Of a stretch of 64,000 nucleotides of DNA, positions 7,568 to 16,800 are shown one piece after another. How positions within the stretch are numbered: the stretch's first letter is position 1; every line of letters begins with the position of its first letter. The stretch is from Pseudomonas cremoris (GTDB lineage: Bacteria > Pseudomonadota > Gammaproteobacteria > Pseudomonadales > Pseudomonadaceae), in contig NZ_JAAXCY010000001.1 in the NCBI RefSeq assembly GCF_014230465.1, positions 62,001-126,000 on the forward strand, given 5' to 3'. Both the position numbers and the translations under genes were made by a program. The notes below the pieces were generated by a model. The model was not told the origin of the DNA. It saw only the letters and a list, made by a program, of their open reading frames with translations, and made no database searches.

Positions 7568-9934
7568 ATGAATTTTTCGCGCCTGCTCTGCTCGGTTGCG
7601 CTGCTGCTCAATGCCTCTGTGGTACTCGCCCAAGGTTTCAAAATCTCGGATATCCGAATCAACGGCCTGCAACGGGTGTCGGCAGGCAGCGTGTTTGGCG
7701 CTCTGCCGCTCAATGTTGGCGACGAGGCGGATGACCGGCGTTTGGTGGACTCCACCCGTGCGTTATTCAAGACCGGCTACTTCCAGGACATCCACCTGAG
7801 CCGCGAAGGCGATGTGCTGATTATCAATGTAGTCGAGCGTCCTTCGGTTGCCAGTATCGAGTTCGAGGGCAACAAGGCGATCTCCACCGACGATTTGATG
7901 AAAGGCATGAAGCAGTCTGGCCTGGCTGAAGGCGAGATTTTCCAGCGCGCGACCCTGGAAGGTGTGCGCAACGAGTTGCAGCGCCAGTACGTGGCCCAGG
8001 GGCGTTATTCGGCGTCGGTCGACACCGAAGTGGTGGCCCAGCCACGCAACCGGGTGGGCGTGAAGATCAAGATCAACGAGGGCGAAGTGGCGGCGATCCA
8101 ACACATCAACGTGGTGGGCAATACGGTATTCCCCGACGATGTGCTGCTTGACCAGTTCACCCTCAAGACCAGCAACTGGCTGTCGTTTTTCAAGAACGAC
8201 GATAAATACGCACGGGAGAAACTCACCGGCGATCTGGAACGGCTGCGCTCGTACTACCTGGACCGTGGCTATATCAATATGGAGATCGCCTCGACCCAGG
8301 TCTCCATGACCCCGGATAAAAAGCACGTCTACATCACCGTGAATATCCAGGAAGGCCAGAAATACACGGTGCGCGATGTGACGCTCAGCGGCGAGCTGAA
8401 AGTCCCGCAAGACCAGGTTCAGTCGTTGTTGCTGGTACAAAAAGGCCAGGTATTTTCGCGCAAGCTGATGACCACCACCTCGGAGCTGATCACCCGCCGA
8501 TTGGGCAACGAAGGCTACACCTTCGCCAACGTCAACGGCGTGCCCCAGGCGCACGATGAGGACCACACTGTCGACGTCACGTTCTCAGTCGACCCCGGCA
8601 AGCGGGCGTATGTCGACCGGATCAATTTCCGTGGCAATACCAAGACCGACGACAAGGTGCTACGCCGCGAAATGCGCCAGATGGAAGGTGGCTGGGCGTC
8701 GACCTACCTGATCGACCAATCCAAGGTGCGCCTTGAGCGCCTGGGCTATTTCAAGGAGGTCAACGTCGAAACCCCGGCGGTCGCGGGTGTGGATGATCAG
8801 CTGGATGTGAACTACGCCGTGGAGGAACAAGCCTCCGGCTCGATCACCGCCAGTGTCGGTTTCGCCCAGAGCGCGGGTTTGATCCTCGGTGGCTCGATCA
8901 CCCAGAACAACTTCCTCGGCACCGGTAACTACGCCAGCCTGGGGCTGACGCGTTCGTCGTACCAGAGCAAGTACAACATCGGTTTTACCGATCCCTACTT
9001 CACCGCCGACGGTGTGAGCCTGGGGTACAACGCGTTCTACAGCAACACCGATTACAACAAGTACTACGACGATGGGGTGTCGTATTACTCGATCAACAGC
9101 TATGGCCTTGGCGCCACCCTCGGTTACCCGATCAACGAAACCTCGCGCCTGAGCTTCGGCCTGACGGTGCAGCACGACAGCATCGAGCCAGGCACCTACA
9201 GCGCGGATGAGATCTACGATTTTGTCGAACGTGAAGGCAAGGAGTTCACCAACTTCAAGGCCAACCTGGGCTGGTCGGAGTCCACGCTGAACAAGGGCGT
9301 GCTGCCCACCCGTGGTTACTCGCAGAACCTCAACTTGACGACAACCGTGCCGGGTAGCGACCTGAGTTTCTACAAGATCGACTATACGGGGCAGGCCTAC
9401 ATTCCCGTCACCAATTCCACCACGCTGCGCTTTCATACCAAGCTTGGCTACGGCAACGGCTATGGCTCGACGGACGGTCTGCCTTTTTACGAAAACTACA
9501 CTGCGGGTGGCGAAGGATCGGTACGCGGCTTCGAAAGCGGCACGCTCGGGCCGCGCAGCACCCCGGCCACCGGCGCCTATGCGAGTGCTGGCCAAGCGTA
9601 CTACTCAGACCGGGACACCGATGCGCTGGGCGGCAATATCCTGATCACCGGCGGCGCGGAGTACCTGTTCCCGGTGCCGTTCATCAAGGACAACAAGTCG
9701 GTACGCACCTCACTGTTCTGGGACGTGGGCACGGTGTATTCGGACAAGTGCTACCTCAGCTCCACGCAAGGTTGCGGCAGTGTGGACCTGAGCCAGATGG
9801 CCAGTTCGGTGGGGGTGGGCGTGACGTGGTACAGCCCGTTGGGGCCGTTGAGCGTGAACCTGGCTTACCCGATCAAAACGCCTGAGAACGCGGATAAGCA
9901 GGTGTTTCAGTTCTCTATGGGGCAGACGTTTTGA
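7568..9934 (+). CDS. BamA-family outer-membrane assembly protein, second copy (paralogue)
   Basis: The protein has 788 residues starting at the ATG at 7568 (a TTG codon precedes it). A signal peptide of ~20 residues ends in VLAQG. Five POTRA repeats span about residues 22-420, followed by a 16-strand Omp85 barrel. The loop-6 signature VRGF is at ~650 and the chain ends in an aromatic F as barrel substrates do. It follows the canonical Pseudomonas BamA almost word for word in the POTRA region, but its barrel loops differ. It is not in the usual rseP-bamA-ompH-lpxD-fabZ-lpxA context. It stands alone, opposite a CpxRA-like pair. It is thus likely a specialised or stress-induced second BamA. Family certain; separate role inferred. 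Confidence 0.93.
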   Translation: MNFSRLLCSVALLLNASVVLAQGFKISDIRINGLQRVSAGSVFGALPLNVGDEADDRRLVDSTRALFKTGYFQDIHLSREGDVLIINVVERPSVASIEFEGNKAISTDDLMKGMKQSGLAEGEIFQRATLEGVRNELQRQYVAQGRYSASVDTEVVAQPRNRVGVKIKINEGEVAAIQHINVVGNTVFPDDVLLDQFTLKTSNWLSFFKNDDKYAREKLTGDLERLRSYYLDRGYINMEIASTQVSMTPDKKHVYITVNIQEGQKYTVRDVTLSGELKVPQDQVQSLLLVQKGQVFSRKLMTTTSELITRRLGNEGYTFANVNGVPQAHDEDHTVDVTFSVDPGKRAYVDRINFRGNTKTDDKVLRREMRQMEGGWASTYLIDQSKVRLERLGYFKEVNVETPAVAGVDDQLDVNYAVEEQASGSITASVGFAQSAGLILGGSITQNNFLGTGNYASLGLTRSSYQSKYNIGFTDPYFTADGVSLGYNAFYSNTDYNKYYDDGVSYYSINSYGLGATLGYPINETSRLSFGLTVQHDSIEPGTYSADEIYDFVEREGKEFTNFKANLGWSESTLNKGVLPTRGYSQNLNLTTTVPGSDLSFYKIDYTGQAYIPVTNSTTLRFHTKLGYGNGYGSTDGLPFYENYTAGGEGSVRGFESGTLGPRSTPATGAYASAGQAYYSDRDTDALGGNILITGGAEYLFPVPFIKDNKSVRTSLFWDVGTVYSDKCYLSSTQGCGSVDLSQMASSVGVGVTWYSPLGPLSVNLAYPIKTPENADKQVFQFSMGQTF

Positions 9935-10072
9935 AGACAATAACCATTCCCAGTAGTTATATGGCGTTCGGGTATAGGACCGATTCTGACACCTTCTTCA
10001 TAAATGGAACCCTGCAACCGACCTAAGATCAACTGATGTACGTATTTCTATTTCACTGCACGGTAGGGTCCG

Positions 10073-10924
10073 ATGAAACCTATGCCCCTCGTCGACGCCA
10101 AGCACGCTGGCAACACTGAGCAGGCGGTGTATGCACCCGTGTCAGGATCGTGGCGATCACAGAGGTCCCGCCTGACCCTGCACGACTTTAATAATTGTCG
10201 GAACACCGAATCAGGCGCTGTTTTCATTATCGCCTCGGGCATGTCGGCCAAGTCGTTTCCACTGGAACAATTTGCGCACGTGCCGATGATCACGATGAAC
10301 GGTGCTATTTCGATGTTTTTGGGCACCGACATCAAACCTTGCTTTTACGCGTGCACCGACGATAGCTTCTCGGAACAACAGCCGGAATTATTCAAATACG
10401 CAATGGCTGTCAGCCAGAACGTCGCGCTTTGGGAAGATCACGCACGCTCGTCAGGCATTCGCCCTTCAGGAGCGCTGTACCCGCTGTCCAAGGCCAAACG
10501 CCCCTCCTGGCTCGACGCGATGCGAGGCAAGCACACGGCGCTGGTTACCAACCACCCCATGCCCGGCTCTGGCCAACGCCCTCTGGGGTTCAGCAAGGAC
10601 ATGAGCGAAGGTTTTTTTGATGCACGAACCGTGGCCTACGTGACGCTTCAGTTGGCCTACCACCTCGGCTTCTCCAAGGTGTTTATGGTTGGCGTTGATC
10701 TGAACGAAAAGTCTGGAAGGTTTTATGAAAACCGCGAATCCGCTCATTCCCCTTGCGGCCTGGACCAGCACTATTACACCCGAATACTGCCGTCGTTGGA
10801 GTTGATGTCACACAAGGTCATGGGGGATGACTTCAGGGTCTATAACCTTTCTGATTGTTCAAGAATTCCGGAGAGTGTCGTTCCTCGGGTGACGTTGGCA
10901 CAAGTTGAGGCGATGCGCCTCTAG
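10073..10924 (+). CDS. putative surface-polysaccharide biosynthesis protein (GT42/DUF115-like)
   Basis: The 283-residue soluble protein starts at an ATG preceded by GGTAGGG. Near residues 48-62 it has a nucleotide-sugar-binding-like segment (GAVFIIASGMSAKSF), then a CTDDSF acidic motif near ~100. A later segment, VFMVGVDLNE (~204-213), ends a central beta strand, followed by a His-rich stretch with AHSPCGLDQHYY. This layout recalls sialyltransferase-like GT42 and DUF115/MptE-like proteins found in LPS or flagellin glycosylation. I cannot place it with certainty. It stands alone between the bamA paralogue and a convergent LysR gene (3-nt gap), with no other glycan genes adjacent. Confidence 0.45.
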   Translation: MKPMPLVDAKHAGNTEQAVYAPVSGSWRSQRSRLTLHDFNNCRNTESGAVFIIASGMSAKSFPLEQFAHVPMITMNGAISMFLGTDIKPCFYACTDDSFSEQQPELFKYAMAVSQNVALWEDHARSSGIRPSGALYPLSKAKRPSWLDAMRGKHTALVTNHPMPGSGQRPLGFSKDMSEGFFDARTVAYVTLQLAYHLGFSKVFMVGVDLNEKSGRFYENRESAHSPCGLDQHYYTRILPSLELMSHKVMGDDFRVYNLSDCSRIPESVVPRVTLAQVEAMRL

Positions 10925-10927
10925 GCT

Positions 10928-11839
10928 TCAAGGCAGATGAAGGCTTGCATGAGCGATGAGCTTTTCAAGAAACCGGCTCACCGTACTGTTCTGATCGACG
11001 CCTTGGCGGGTAATGCAATGAAAGGCTGAAGAATAAGCCAAGCGTTGCGGCATGATCGATCGAAGCCTGCCGCGTTCAACCCAACTTGCGGCGTAGTGCG
11101 TGGGCAGGTAACCGATGTAGGTGTCGGAAAAGACCAGCAACGCGATGGCCTCCATGGAAAACGCGCTGACCGCGCTGGCGAACCTTAGCTCGCACGGGCG
11201 TTTGTTTTCGGCGACATACCCTCTGTCGACATAGTCCGCTGTGCTCAACTCTTCATATGTCAGGTTCTGGTCCAGTCGCGTGAAAAATGGATGCCCGCTA
11301 CCGCAATACAGATGCTGTTCCTCTTCGAACAGCGCTTGATAGTGAAGCCCGGACAAGCGGTGGTGAAACGCGCCGACAGCCACCTGGATACGCTCCTCAA
11401 GCACGGCCTGCTCAAGCTCGTCGGGGCGCATGACGTGCAAGTCGATATGCACGCCAGGGAGTTCTGCGCGCAGTTGGGCAATGGCCGCCGGTACCGGGCT
11501 GTGTTCAAGGGTGATCAGGCTGTCGACGGTGCCGATGCGCAACAACTCCCGATGGCGCCCACTGAGCATCGCCGTACGCTGGCGGAAATGACCGATGTTG
11601 GCGAACAGTTCCTGGGCGGCGGCGTAGGTTTCTTCACCCTCTTCGGTCAACTGGAAACCGCTTTTCCCGCGTTTGCACAACGAATAGCCGAGCCTGACCT
11701 CAAGGTCTCGAACCAGCACGCTAAGGCGCGACAGGCTGGTATTCAACGGAACCTGTGCCGCTGTAAAACCACCGGCATCCACAATCGCGCAAAAAATACG
11801 CAGCATGCGCAGGTCCACATCCGTCAAATTCACCAGCAT
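10928..11839 (-). CDS. LysR-family transcriptional regulator
   Basis: This 303-residue protein has an N-terminal winged helix-turn-helix (around residues 6-65: LRMLRIFCAIVDAGGFTAAQ and LSRLSVLVRDLE) and a LysR effector domain after residue ~95. GAGGAG lies upstream of the ATG. The gene lies at the 3' end of the six-gene minus-strand cluster, 33 nt after the SDR gene, rather than divergent from it. It is probably co-transcribed with the genes it controls and may autoregulate. Effector unknown; a guanidino or amine compound would fit the neighbours. Confidence 0.88.
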   Translation of the reverse strand: MLVNLTDVDLRMLRIFCAIVDAGGFTAAQVPLNTSLSRLSVLVRDLEVRLGYSLCKRGKSGFQLTEEGEETYAAAQELFANIGHFRQRTAMLSGRHRELLRIGTVDSLITLEHSPVPAAIAQLRAELPGVHIDLHVMRPDELEQAVLEERIQVAVGAFHHRLSGLHYQALFEEEQHLYCGSGHPFFTRLDQNLTYEELSTADYVDRGYVAENKRPCELRFASAVSAFSMEAIALLVFSDTYIGYLPTHYAASWVERGRLRSIMPQRLAYSSAFHCITRQGVDQNSTVSRFLEKLIAHASLHLP

Positions 11840-11872
11840 GCTGCCTGCTCCTCGTGTGGTGGGGCCAACTCA

Positions 11873-12598
11873 TCAGCCGCTCATGACGCCGCCGCCGTTG
11901 ACGCCGAGTATCTGCCCGGTCATGAAACTGGCCTGCTGCGAGGCGAGAAAGATCACCGCAGCCGCAATCTCTTGCGCCGTTCCCAGCCTCTGCATGGGGT
12001 AACGCAGCGCTTCTTCACGAATATAAGCCTCGCCCAGGCGTTCGACCATCGGCGTCAGCGTGCCGCCAGGGGCCACGCCGTTGACCCGTATGCCATGGGC
12101 CGCCAACTCTCGCGCCAACGACTTGGTCAACGCAATGATTGCGCCTTTGGCAGCGGAATAATGGCAGAGATTCGCGCACCCGAGTTGCCCAAGGTCTGAA
12201 GCGATATTGACGATGGCGCCACTGCCCTGGAGTGTCATCAGCGCCGCTGCCGGCTTGCAGAACAGGAACGCCCCGTAGAGATGCACACGGATCATCCGGT
12301 CCCACGCCTCAAAGCTCATCTCGCTCAGCGGCGACTCCTGCAAGAACCCGGCATTGTTGACCAGTACATCCAAGCGTTCGAGGCCGGCAAAGGCGCGCTC
12401 CGCGGTTGCTGGATCCGACACATCACCCAGTGCCAAGCGCACGTGCACACCTTTTTCCTTCAGTTCATCGGCCAGGCCCAGCAGGGCCGGGCTCTCGTGC
12501 AAATCGTTGAGAACGGCGAGGCTGCCTTGTTCGCCGAGCGCGACCGCGACCGCACGGCCAATGCCTTGGGCAGCGCCGGTTACCAGATAGGTTTTCAT
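11873..12598 (-). CDS. SDR-family NAD(P)-dependent oxidoreductase
   Basis: The enzyme is a 241-residue classical short-chain dehydrogenase. It has the TGAAQGIG cofactor loop (residues 7-14), NNAG (81-84), and the catalytic triad S134, Y147 and K151 (YSAAK). The start is taken at the ATG at 12598 because AAGG is well spaced in front of it; a TTG one codon earlier is less likely. It is fifth in the cluster permease-ureohydrolase-deacetylase-epimerase-SDR-LysR, 23 nt after the epimerase. Reduction or oxidation of a hydroxyl or carbonyl on the cluster's substrate is expected; the substrate is not readable from sequence. Confidence 0.88.
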   Translation of the reverse strand: MKTYLVTGAAQGIGRAVAVALGEQGSLAVLNDLHESPALLGLADELKEKGVHVRLALGDVSDPATAERAFAGLERLDVLVNNAGFLQESPLSEMSFEAWDRMIRVHLYGAFLFCKPAAALMTLQGSGAIVNIASDLGQLGCANLCHYSAAKGAIIALTKSLARELAAHGIRVNGVAPGGTLTPMVERLGEAYIREEALRYPMQRLGTAQEIAAAVIFLASQQASFMTGQILGVNGGGVMSG

Positions 12599-12621
12599 CA
12601 ATCACCTTGGCCTTCAGATCA

Positions 12622-13545
12622 TTAGTAAGGATGCTGTTCCAGCCACTGCGCATACATGGCAATGCCTTCGTGCAGATCGAACTGCGGGCGGTAGCCCAGT
12701 TGTTCGCCCGCCGCCGTGATGTCGAAGCGCGCGTTTTCATCCAGCACGCCCAAGGTGCCGGGGCCGATGCTGAGCTGGGCATGGGGATAGACCTTGCGAA
12801 TGCGCGCCGCGACCGACCTGTAACTGTCCTGCTCACCGGCCGTCACATTGAACACCCGCTGTTGCAAGCGTTCTTCCTGCACGCTGGCCGCCAGCACACA
12901 CGCGTGGGCGACATCCACCACATGCACGTATTGAAAGCGGTAGTCGCCGCCCTCCTCCTCATGCCACGGCGCGTTATCGATCGCACTCCTGAGCATGCTC
13001 TTGAGGTAGCACTGCATGAACTGGCCAGGCCCGTAGATCCAGCCCGGGCGCAACGACACCACGCTGACTTGATACAGGTCGCTGTAGACCTGGCCGAGTT
13101 TTTCGGTAAACACCTTGGTACAGCCATACGGCGTGGTCGGCTCAAGCGGTGCGCGCTCATCGATTACACCCATGTCCCGATTGGGGCCGTAGGCGCATTC
13201 GGAGCTGAGGTTGACCACTCGGGAGATACCGCTAAGCCGGGCGCACTCAAACACATGGGTGGTGCCCAGTGCATTGGTCAGCACCGTTTGCAAGGGGATA
13301 CGCCGCGAGTCCACCGGGTGCGAGATCGCCGCCGTGTGGATGATCGCGCTGATCGGCCGGCTGCGGCAGCTTTCCAGCAAACTGGCCAGGTCGGCTAGGT
13401 CGCCTTGCACGTAACGATACGCAGCGTGCTCGATCGCGCACACCAGGCTGCGGTCATAACCCACCACTTCATTGCCCTGAGCCAATAGCTGGCGCACCAC
13501 TTCCTGGCCTAGAAACCCGTTGGCTCCGGTTACCAATATATTCAT
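12622..13545 (-). CDS. NAD-dependent epimerase/dehydratase (extended SDR)
   Basis: The protein has 307 residues. The Rossmann motif GANGFLG is at residues 7-13, and the catalytic pair is Y140 and K144 (YGCTK) with a preceding serine in NLSSECAYG. The length and C-terminal substrate domain match nucleotide-sugar epimerases and dehydratases such as GalE- or RmlB-like proteins. It sits between a NodB-like deacetylase and an SDR in one tight minus-strand cluster (gaps of 9 and 23 nt). Presence of a sugar epimerase together with a ureohydrolase is unusual and suggests either a sugar-linked guanidino substrate or a non-sugar dehydrogenation. Confidence 0.85.
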   Translation of the reverse strand: MNILVTGANGFLGQEVVRQLLAQGNEVVGYDRSLVCAIEHAAYRYVQGDLADLASLLESCRSRPISAIIHTAAISHPVDSRRIPLQTVLTNALGTTHVFECARLSGISRVVNLSSECAYGPNRDMGVIDERAPLEPTTPYGCTKVFTEKLGQVYSDLYQVSVVSLRPGWIYGPGQFMQCYLKSMLRSAIDNAPWHEEEGGDYRFQYVHVVDVAHACVLAASVQEERLQQRVFNVTAGEQDSYRSVAARIRKVYPHAQLSIGPGTLGVLDENARFDITAAGEQLGYRPQFDLHEGIAMYAQWLEQHPY

Positions 13546-13554
13546 GACCTGTCC

Positions 13555-14385
13555 TCAGTAAGGATGCAGCGGCATGGCCAAACCGCCCGCCTGCCAGTGT
13601 GAATAGACGTCGTCAGGCGTGCAGATCCAGGCATCGTCATAGCCTTGAATCTGCTGGATCAGCCGCTCCAGCATGGCGATACGCGAGGCGCGCCCGATCA
13701 ATTGCGGGTGCATGGTCAGGATGAAATGGCTGCCGTAGTGACGCATGCCTTCCAGTTCCGTCGACCACAGTCGAAAGACCTTGTCCGGGTCTTCGATCAC
13801 GCTGCCAACCGCAGGCTCTGCCGAATAGGCAAACTGCTCCCAGTCATCGAGCAACCAACTGACGGGCAGCTCTAGCAGGCCCTTGCCAGCGCTGCCGACG
13901 CGGTACGGCCGGTCATCGCCCATCAAGCTGCTGTCGCTGTGAAAGCCCAAGGCAATCAGCGATTCAACAACGTCCGGCGTCAACTCCCACAGCGGTGCGC
14001 GGTAGTGAGTGACTGGCCGGTTGATGAGCGCTTCGAGCAACGCCTTGGCGTCCTTGAGAATCTGCAGGTTTTGCTCCGGCGTCTGTTCGTCGACACGCTC
14101 ATGGAAGTAGCCGTGGCAACCTATGCCATGGCCCGCTGCGGCAATGTTGCGTACCACCTGCGGGTCGATTTCGGCCACGCGGGCAGGAATGTAGAACTGC
14201 GCCCGAACACCGTAGCGGGCCAGCAACTCCAGCAAGCGCGGCACGCCAACGCGGCGTCCGTAGGCCCCCATCGACAGCAGTGAAAGCCGGCGGCCGCCGA
14301 GGCTGGACGGTTCCCAGGCACTTTCTGCATCCAGGTCAAAACTCAAGGTCACGGCAAAGCGTTTGTTGTCAGGCCAGTGAGTCAT
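13555..14385 (-). CDS. NodB/PuuE-like polysaccharide-deacetylase-family protein
   Basis: This 276-residue NodB-homology protein lacks a signal peptide. Metal motifs are SFDLDAE (first Asp motif, around residue 15) and HGIGCHGYFHE (HxxxH motif, ~93-97); a later TMHPQLIGR supplies the catalytic His. It resembles cytoplasmic PuuE-type members (allantoinase- or N-deacetylase-like) more than secreted chitin deacetylases. AAGGAG lies before the ATG. It is placed directly after the guanidino ureohydrolase gene (13-nt gap). A C-N hydrolysis step on the same compound is likely, for example deacetylation or ring opening. Confidence 0.85.
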   Translation of the reverse strand: MTHWPDNKRFAVTLSFDLDAESAWEPSSLGGRRLSLLSMGAYGRRVGVPRLLELLARYGVRAQFYIPARVAEIDPQVVRNIAAAGHGIGCHGYFHERVDEQTPEQNLQILKDAKALLEALINRPVTHYRAPLWELTPDVVESLIALGFHSDSSLMGDDRPYRVGSAGKGLLELPVSWLLDDWEQFAYSAEPAVGSVIEDPDKVFRLWSTELEGMRHYGSHFILTMHPQLIGRASRIAMLERLIQQIQGYDDAWICTPDDVYSHWQAGGLAMPLHPY

Positions 14386-14398
14386 TCATTCGGCTCCT

Positions 14399-15355
14399 TC
14401 ACGAGCGACGCTTGATTGAGTCGGCAAGAATGCACAGCAACTCGAACATCATGGTTGCGCCCACTAACGCCGTGGCCCCGCCCACGTCGAAGGGCGGCGA
14501 CACTTCCACCACATCGGCGCCCACCAGGTTCAAGCCCTGCAGGCCACGGATCAGTTGCTGCGCCTGCAACGTGGTGATGCCGCCTATCTCGGGGGTGCCG
14601 GTGCCCGGGGCAAATGCCGGGTCCAACACATCGACATCGAAGGTGATATAGGTCGGCTCATCACCGACGATACGGCGCGCCTCGGCAATGGTTGCGGCCA
14701 CGCCGATGTCGGCGAACTCCTCCATGTGGATCACGCGGATACCGCAGTCCTTGGCGAAGTCTTCGTCTTCTGCCGAATAGATTGAACCGCGAATACCAAT
14801 CTGCACCGTGCGTTTAGGGTCTAGCAGCCCCTCCTCGATGGCCCGGCGAAACGGCGTGCCGTGGGTATAAAGGTTGTCGCCGAAGTAACGGTCGTTGGTG
14901 TCGGAGTGAGCATCGAAATGCACCATGCCGACAGGCCGGTCCCGGGCAATCGCGCGAAAGATCGGCAACGTCACCAAGTGATCCCCCCCCACGGACAGCG
15001 GCACGGTACCGGCCTCATGGACCTCTCGATAAAACCCTTCGATGCGCTTGAGCGAATCGAGCAGGTCAATCGGGTTGACGGGGGCATCGCCCAGGTCGCC
15101 GACCCGCACCAGGTCGTAGGGGGCGATGTGACTGACGTGGTGAACCTTGCGCATCATGCTCGACTGGTTGCGCACCTCTCGAGGGCCATGCCGGGCACCG
15201 GCGCGGTTGGTGGTGCCACCGTCCCAAGGGATCCCCAGCAAGGCTATCTGCACGTCGGCCGGGTTGGAGAATATCGGCAGGCGCATAAAGCTCGGGATAC
15301 CGGCAAACCGGGGGATGACCGCGGCGTCCATGGGTTGCGGAAAATCTTGGGGCAT
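14399..15355 (-). CDS. ureohydrolase: agmatinase / guanidinopropionase- or guanidinobutyrase-like
   Basis: The protein has 318 residues, the size of GpuA/GbuA enzymes. All binuclear manganese ligands are present: H126 (GGDH), D148, H150 and D152 (FDAHSD), and D240 and D242 (FDVDVLDP). The enzyme cleaves a guanidino group to urea plus an amine. From memory the sequence follows Pseudomonas GpuA (3-guanidinopropionase) closely, more so than the SpeB agmatinases, but substrate cannot be fixed by eye. It sits 5 nt after the APC permease and before a deacetylase. An 8-C run lies at 14983-14990 inside the gene. Confidence 0.9.
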   Translation of the reverse strand: MPQDFPQPMDAAVIPRFAGIPSFMRLPIFSNPADVQIALLGIPWDGGTTNRAGARHGPREVRNQSSMMRKVHHVSHIAPYDLVRVGDLGDAPVNPIDLLDSLKRIEGFYREVHEAGTVPLSVGGDHLVTLPIFRAIARDRPVGMVHFDAHSDTNDRYFGDNLYTHGTPFRRAIEEGLLDPKRTVQIGIRGSIYSAEDEDFAKDCGIRVIHMEEFADIGVAATIAEARRIVGDEPTYITFDVDVLDPAFAPGTGTPEIGGITTLQAQQLIRGLQGLNLVGADVVEVSPPFDVGGATALVGATMMFELLCILADSIKRRS

Positions 15356-15360
15356 CGGTA

Positions 15361-16800
15361 TTACTCCTGGGTAAACGCGGATGTGTTGACGGTAAAAGAG
15401 GCAGCTTTGCGACGACGCTTGCCCGAGAGCACGATGAGCGCGCCACTCAACAGCGACAGCGCGCCCAAGTACCAGGCGGTGTACAGATCGTCAGGGGAAA
15501 CCGGGTTGGCACCGGCGGTGTAGCCGATGTAGGCGAGCACCAAGAGCGCCAGCAGTGCGGGGATCGACAGCAGTGTTGCGGTGAACGCCTTGTGCTGCTT
15601 CCAGGTCATGACCATGAACGCTGCCAGCGCCGAGATGTAGGACAGCACCAGAGTGATGGTGACCACGTCGTAGTACCAGACGATCTTGTCCAAGGGCTTC
15701 CACCAGAGCAGCGCGATGCCGAGCAGCGATACCAGGCCCAGGGTGAACCACGGCGCCTTGAAGCGATTGACCGCGCTGAACGCGCCGGGTAAATGCCCCT
15801 CCTCACTCATCCGATACAGGGTGCGCGCCGATGAGTTGGAGGAAATCTGCAAGCCGGCACAGGCCGAAGTAATCACCACAAACAGCGCCAGCCAGGCCAT
15901 GGCCGGCGGCAGGTAGACATTGGCGACCGCCGCGATCGGCCCACCGTTGCCGTTTTCAACAATGGACGCCAAGTGCTCTACCGGTACCGCGTATTGCCAG
16001 CCGATGGCCGCCAGGCTGTAGATCACAAACGCCGACGTCAGCACGATCAGCAACGAACGCTGCACCGTGCGCACCGGCACGCGCGCCTCTTCGATGTAGT
16101 TGATGGCTGAATCGAAGTTCGCCAGCATCCACACCCCAAACAGCACGCCCGGACCAATCGCCGCCAAGCCACCCGCGTCTTGCAGGGAATACATCGAGGC
16201 AAACGACAGGTTCTCGACCTGGGGATGGATCAAGCCCATGAAGCCGAGCCCTGCGACCACGGCGATTTCGAAAATCAGAAAGGTACTGGCAAGTTTCGCC
16301 GTCACCCCAACCCCGCGCACCGACACCGCAAAGAACGTCACGATCAACAGCGTGCCGATGATCTTCGCGTTGAGTTCACCCGCAAGCGAGGGAATCAGCG
16401 CCTGGATGTATTCGGAACCAATCAGCGCGCACATCGGCGTTACCGCGATGCAGGCCACCGCGTAGGTCCAGCCGAGGATGCAGCCGATATCCGGGTGCAG
16501 GAAACGCGAACAAAAGGTAAAGATGCCCCCTGCCGACGGTGCCTGGCGTGTCAACGAAACCATGCACACGGCCAGCACCAACATCGGAAAAAAGAACGCA
16601 ATCAATATCGCCAGGGGAGCCTGATGGCCGGAAATCGAATAGAGGATCGACATCGAAGACGCGGCCACCCAGGCCGGTGCGTTGAAACCCAGTGCGGAAA
16701 AGCTGACGTCCTTGGTCCCCAGTTTTCCCTTGCTGAGTGCCGTATTGAGTTCGCTGACGGTACCGTGACGGTCGTAACCGAAAAGCTCGTAGAGTTTCAT
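15361..16800 (-). CDS. APC-family amino acid/amine permease
   Basis: This 479-residue permease has about 12 membrane segments. The N-terminal part contains TKDVSFSALGFNAPAW and the helix 1-2 pattern of APC-superfamily amine transporters, and the C-terminus is short and basic (SGKRRRKAAS). It is the first gene of the minus-strand cluster. The ureohydrolase starts 5 nt after its stop, so it probably imports the guanidino or amine compound. A weak GGGATCAATC precedes the ATG. Family clear; substrate inferred only from neighbours. Confidence 0.9.
   Translation of the reverse strand: MKLYELFGYDRHGTVSELNTALSKGKLGTKDVSFSALGFNAPAWVAASSMSILYSISGHQAPLAILIAFFFPMLVLAVCMVSLTRQAPSAGGIFTFCSRFLHPDIGCILGWTYAVACIAVTPMCALIGSEYIQALIPSLAGELNAKIIGTLLIVTFFAVSVRGVGVTAKLASTFLIFEIAVVAGLGFMGLIHPQVENLSFASMYSLQDAGGLAAIGPGVLFGVWMLANFDSAINYIEEARVPVRTVQRSLLIVLTSAFVIYSLAAIGWQYAVPVEHLASIVENGNGGPIAAVANVYLPPAMAWLALFVVITSACAGLQISSNSSARTLYRMSEEGHLPGAFSAVNRFKAPWFTLGLVSLLGIALLWWKPLDKIVWYYDVVTITLVLSYISALAAFMVMTWKQHKAFTATLLSIPALLALLVLAYIGYTAGANPVSPDDLYTAWYLGALSLLSGALIVLSGKRRRKAASFTVNTSAFTQE

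Noticed and set aside
14983..14990. Eight-C tract inside the ureohydrolase gene as a phase-variation switch
   Set aside because: The gene is an internal metabolic enzyme and the run lies within ordinary GC-rich codons; phase variation is unlikely.
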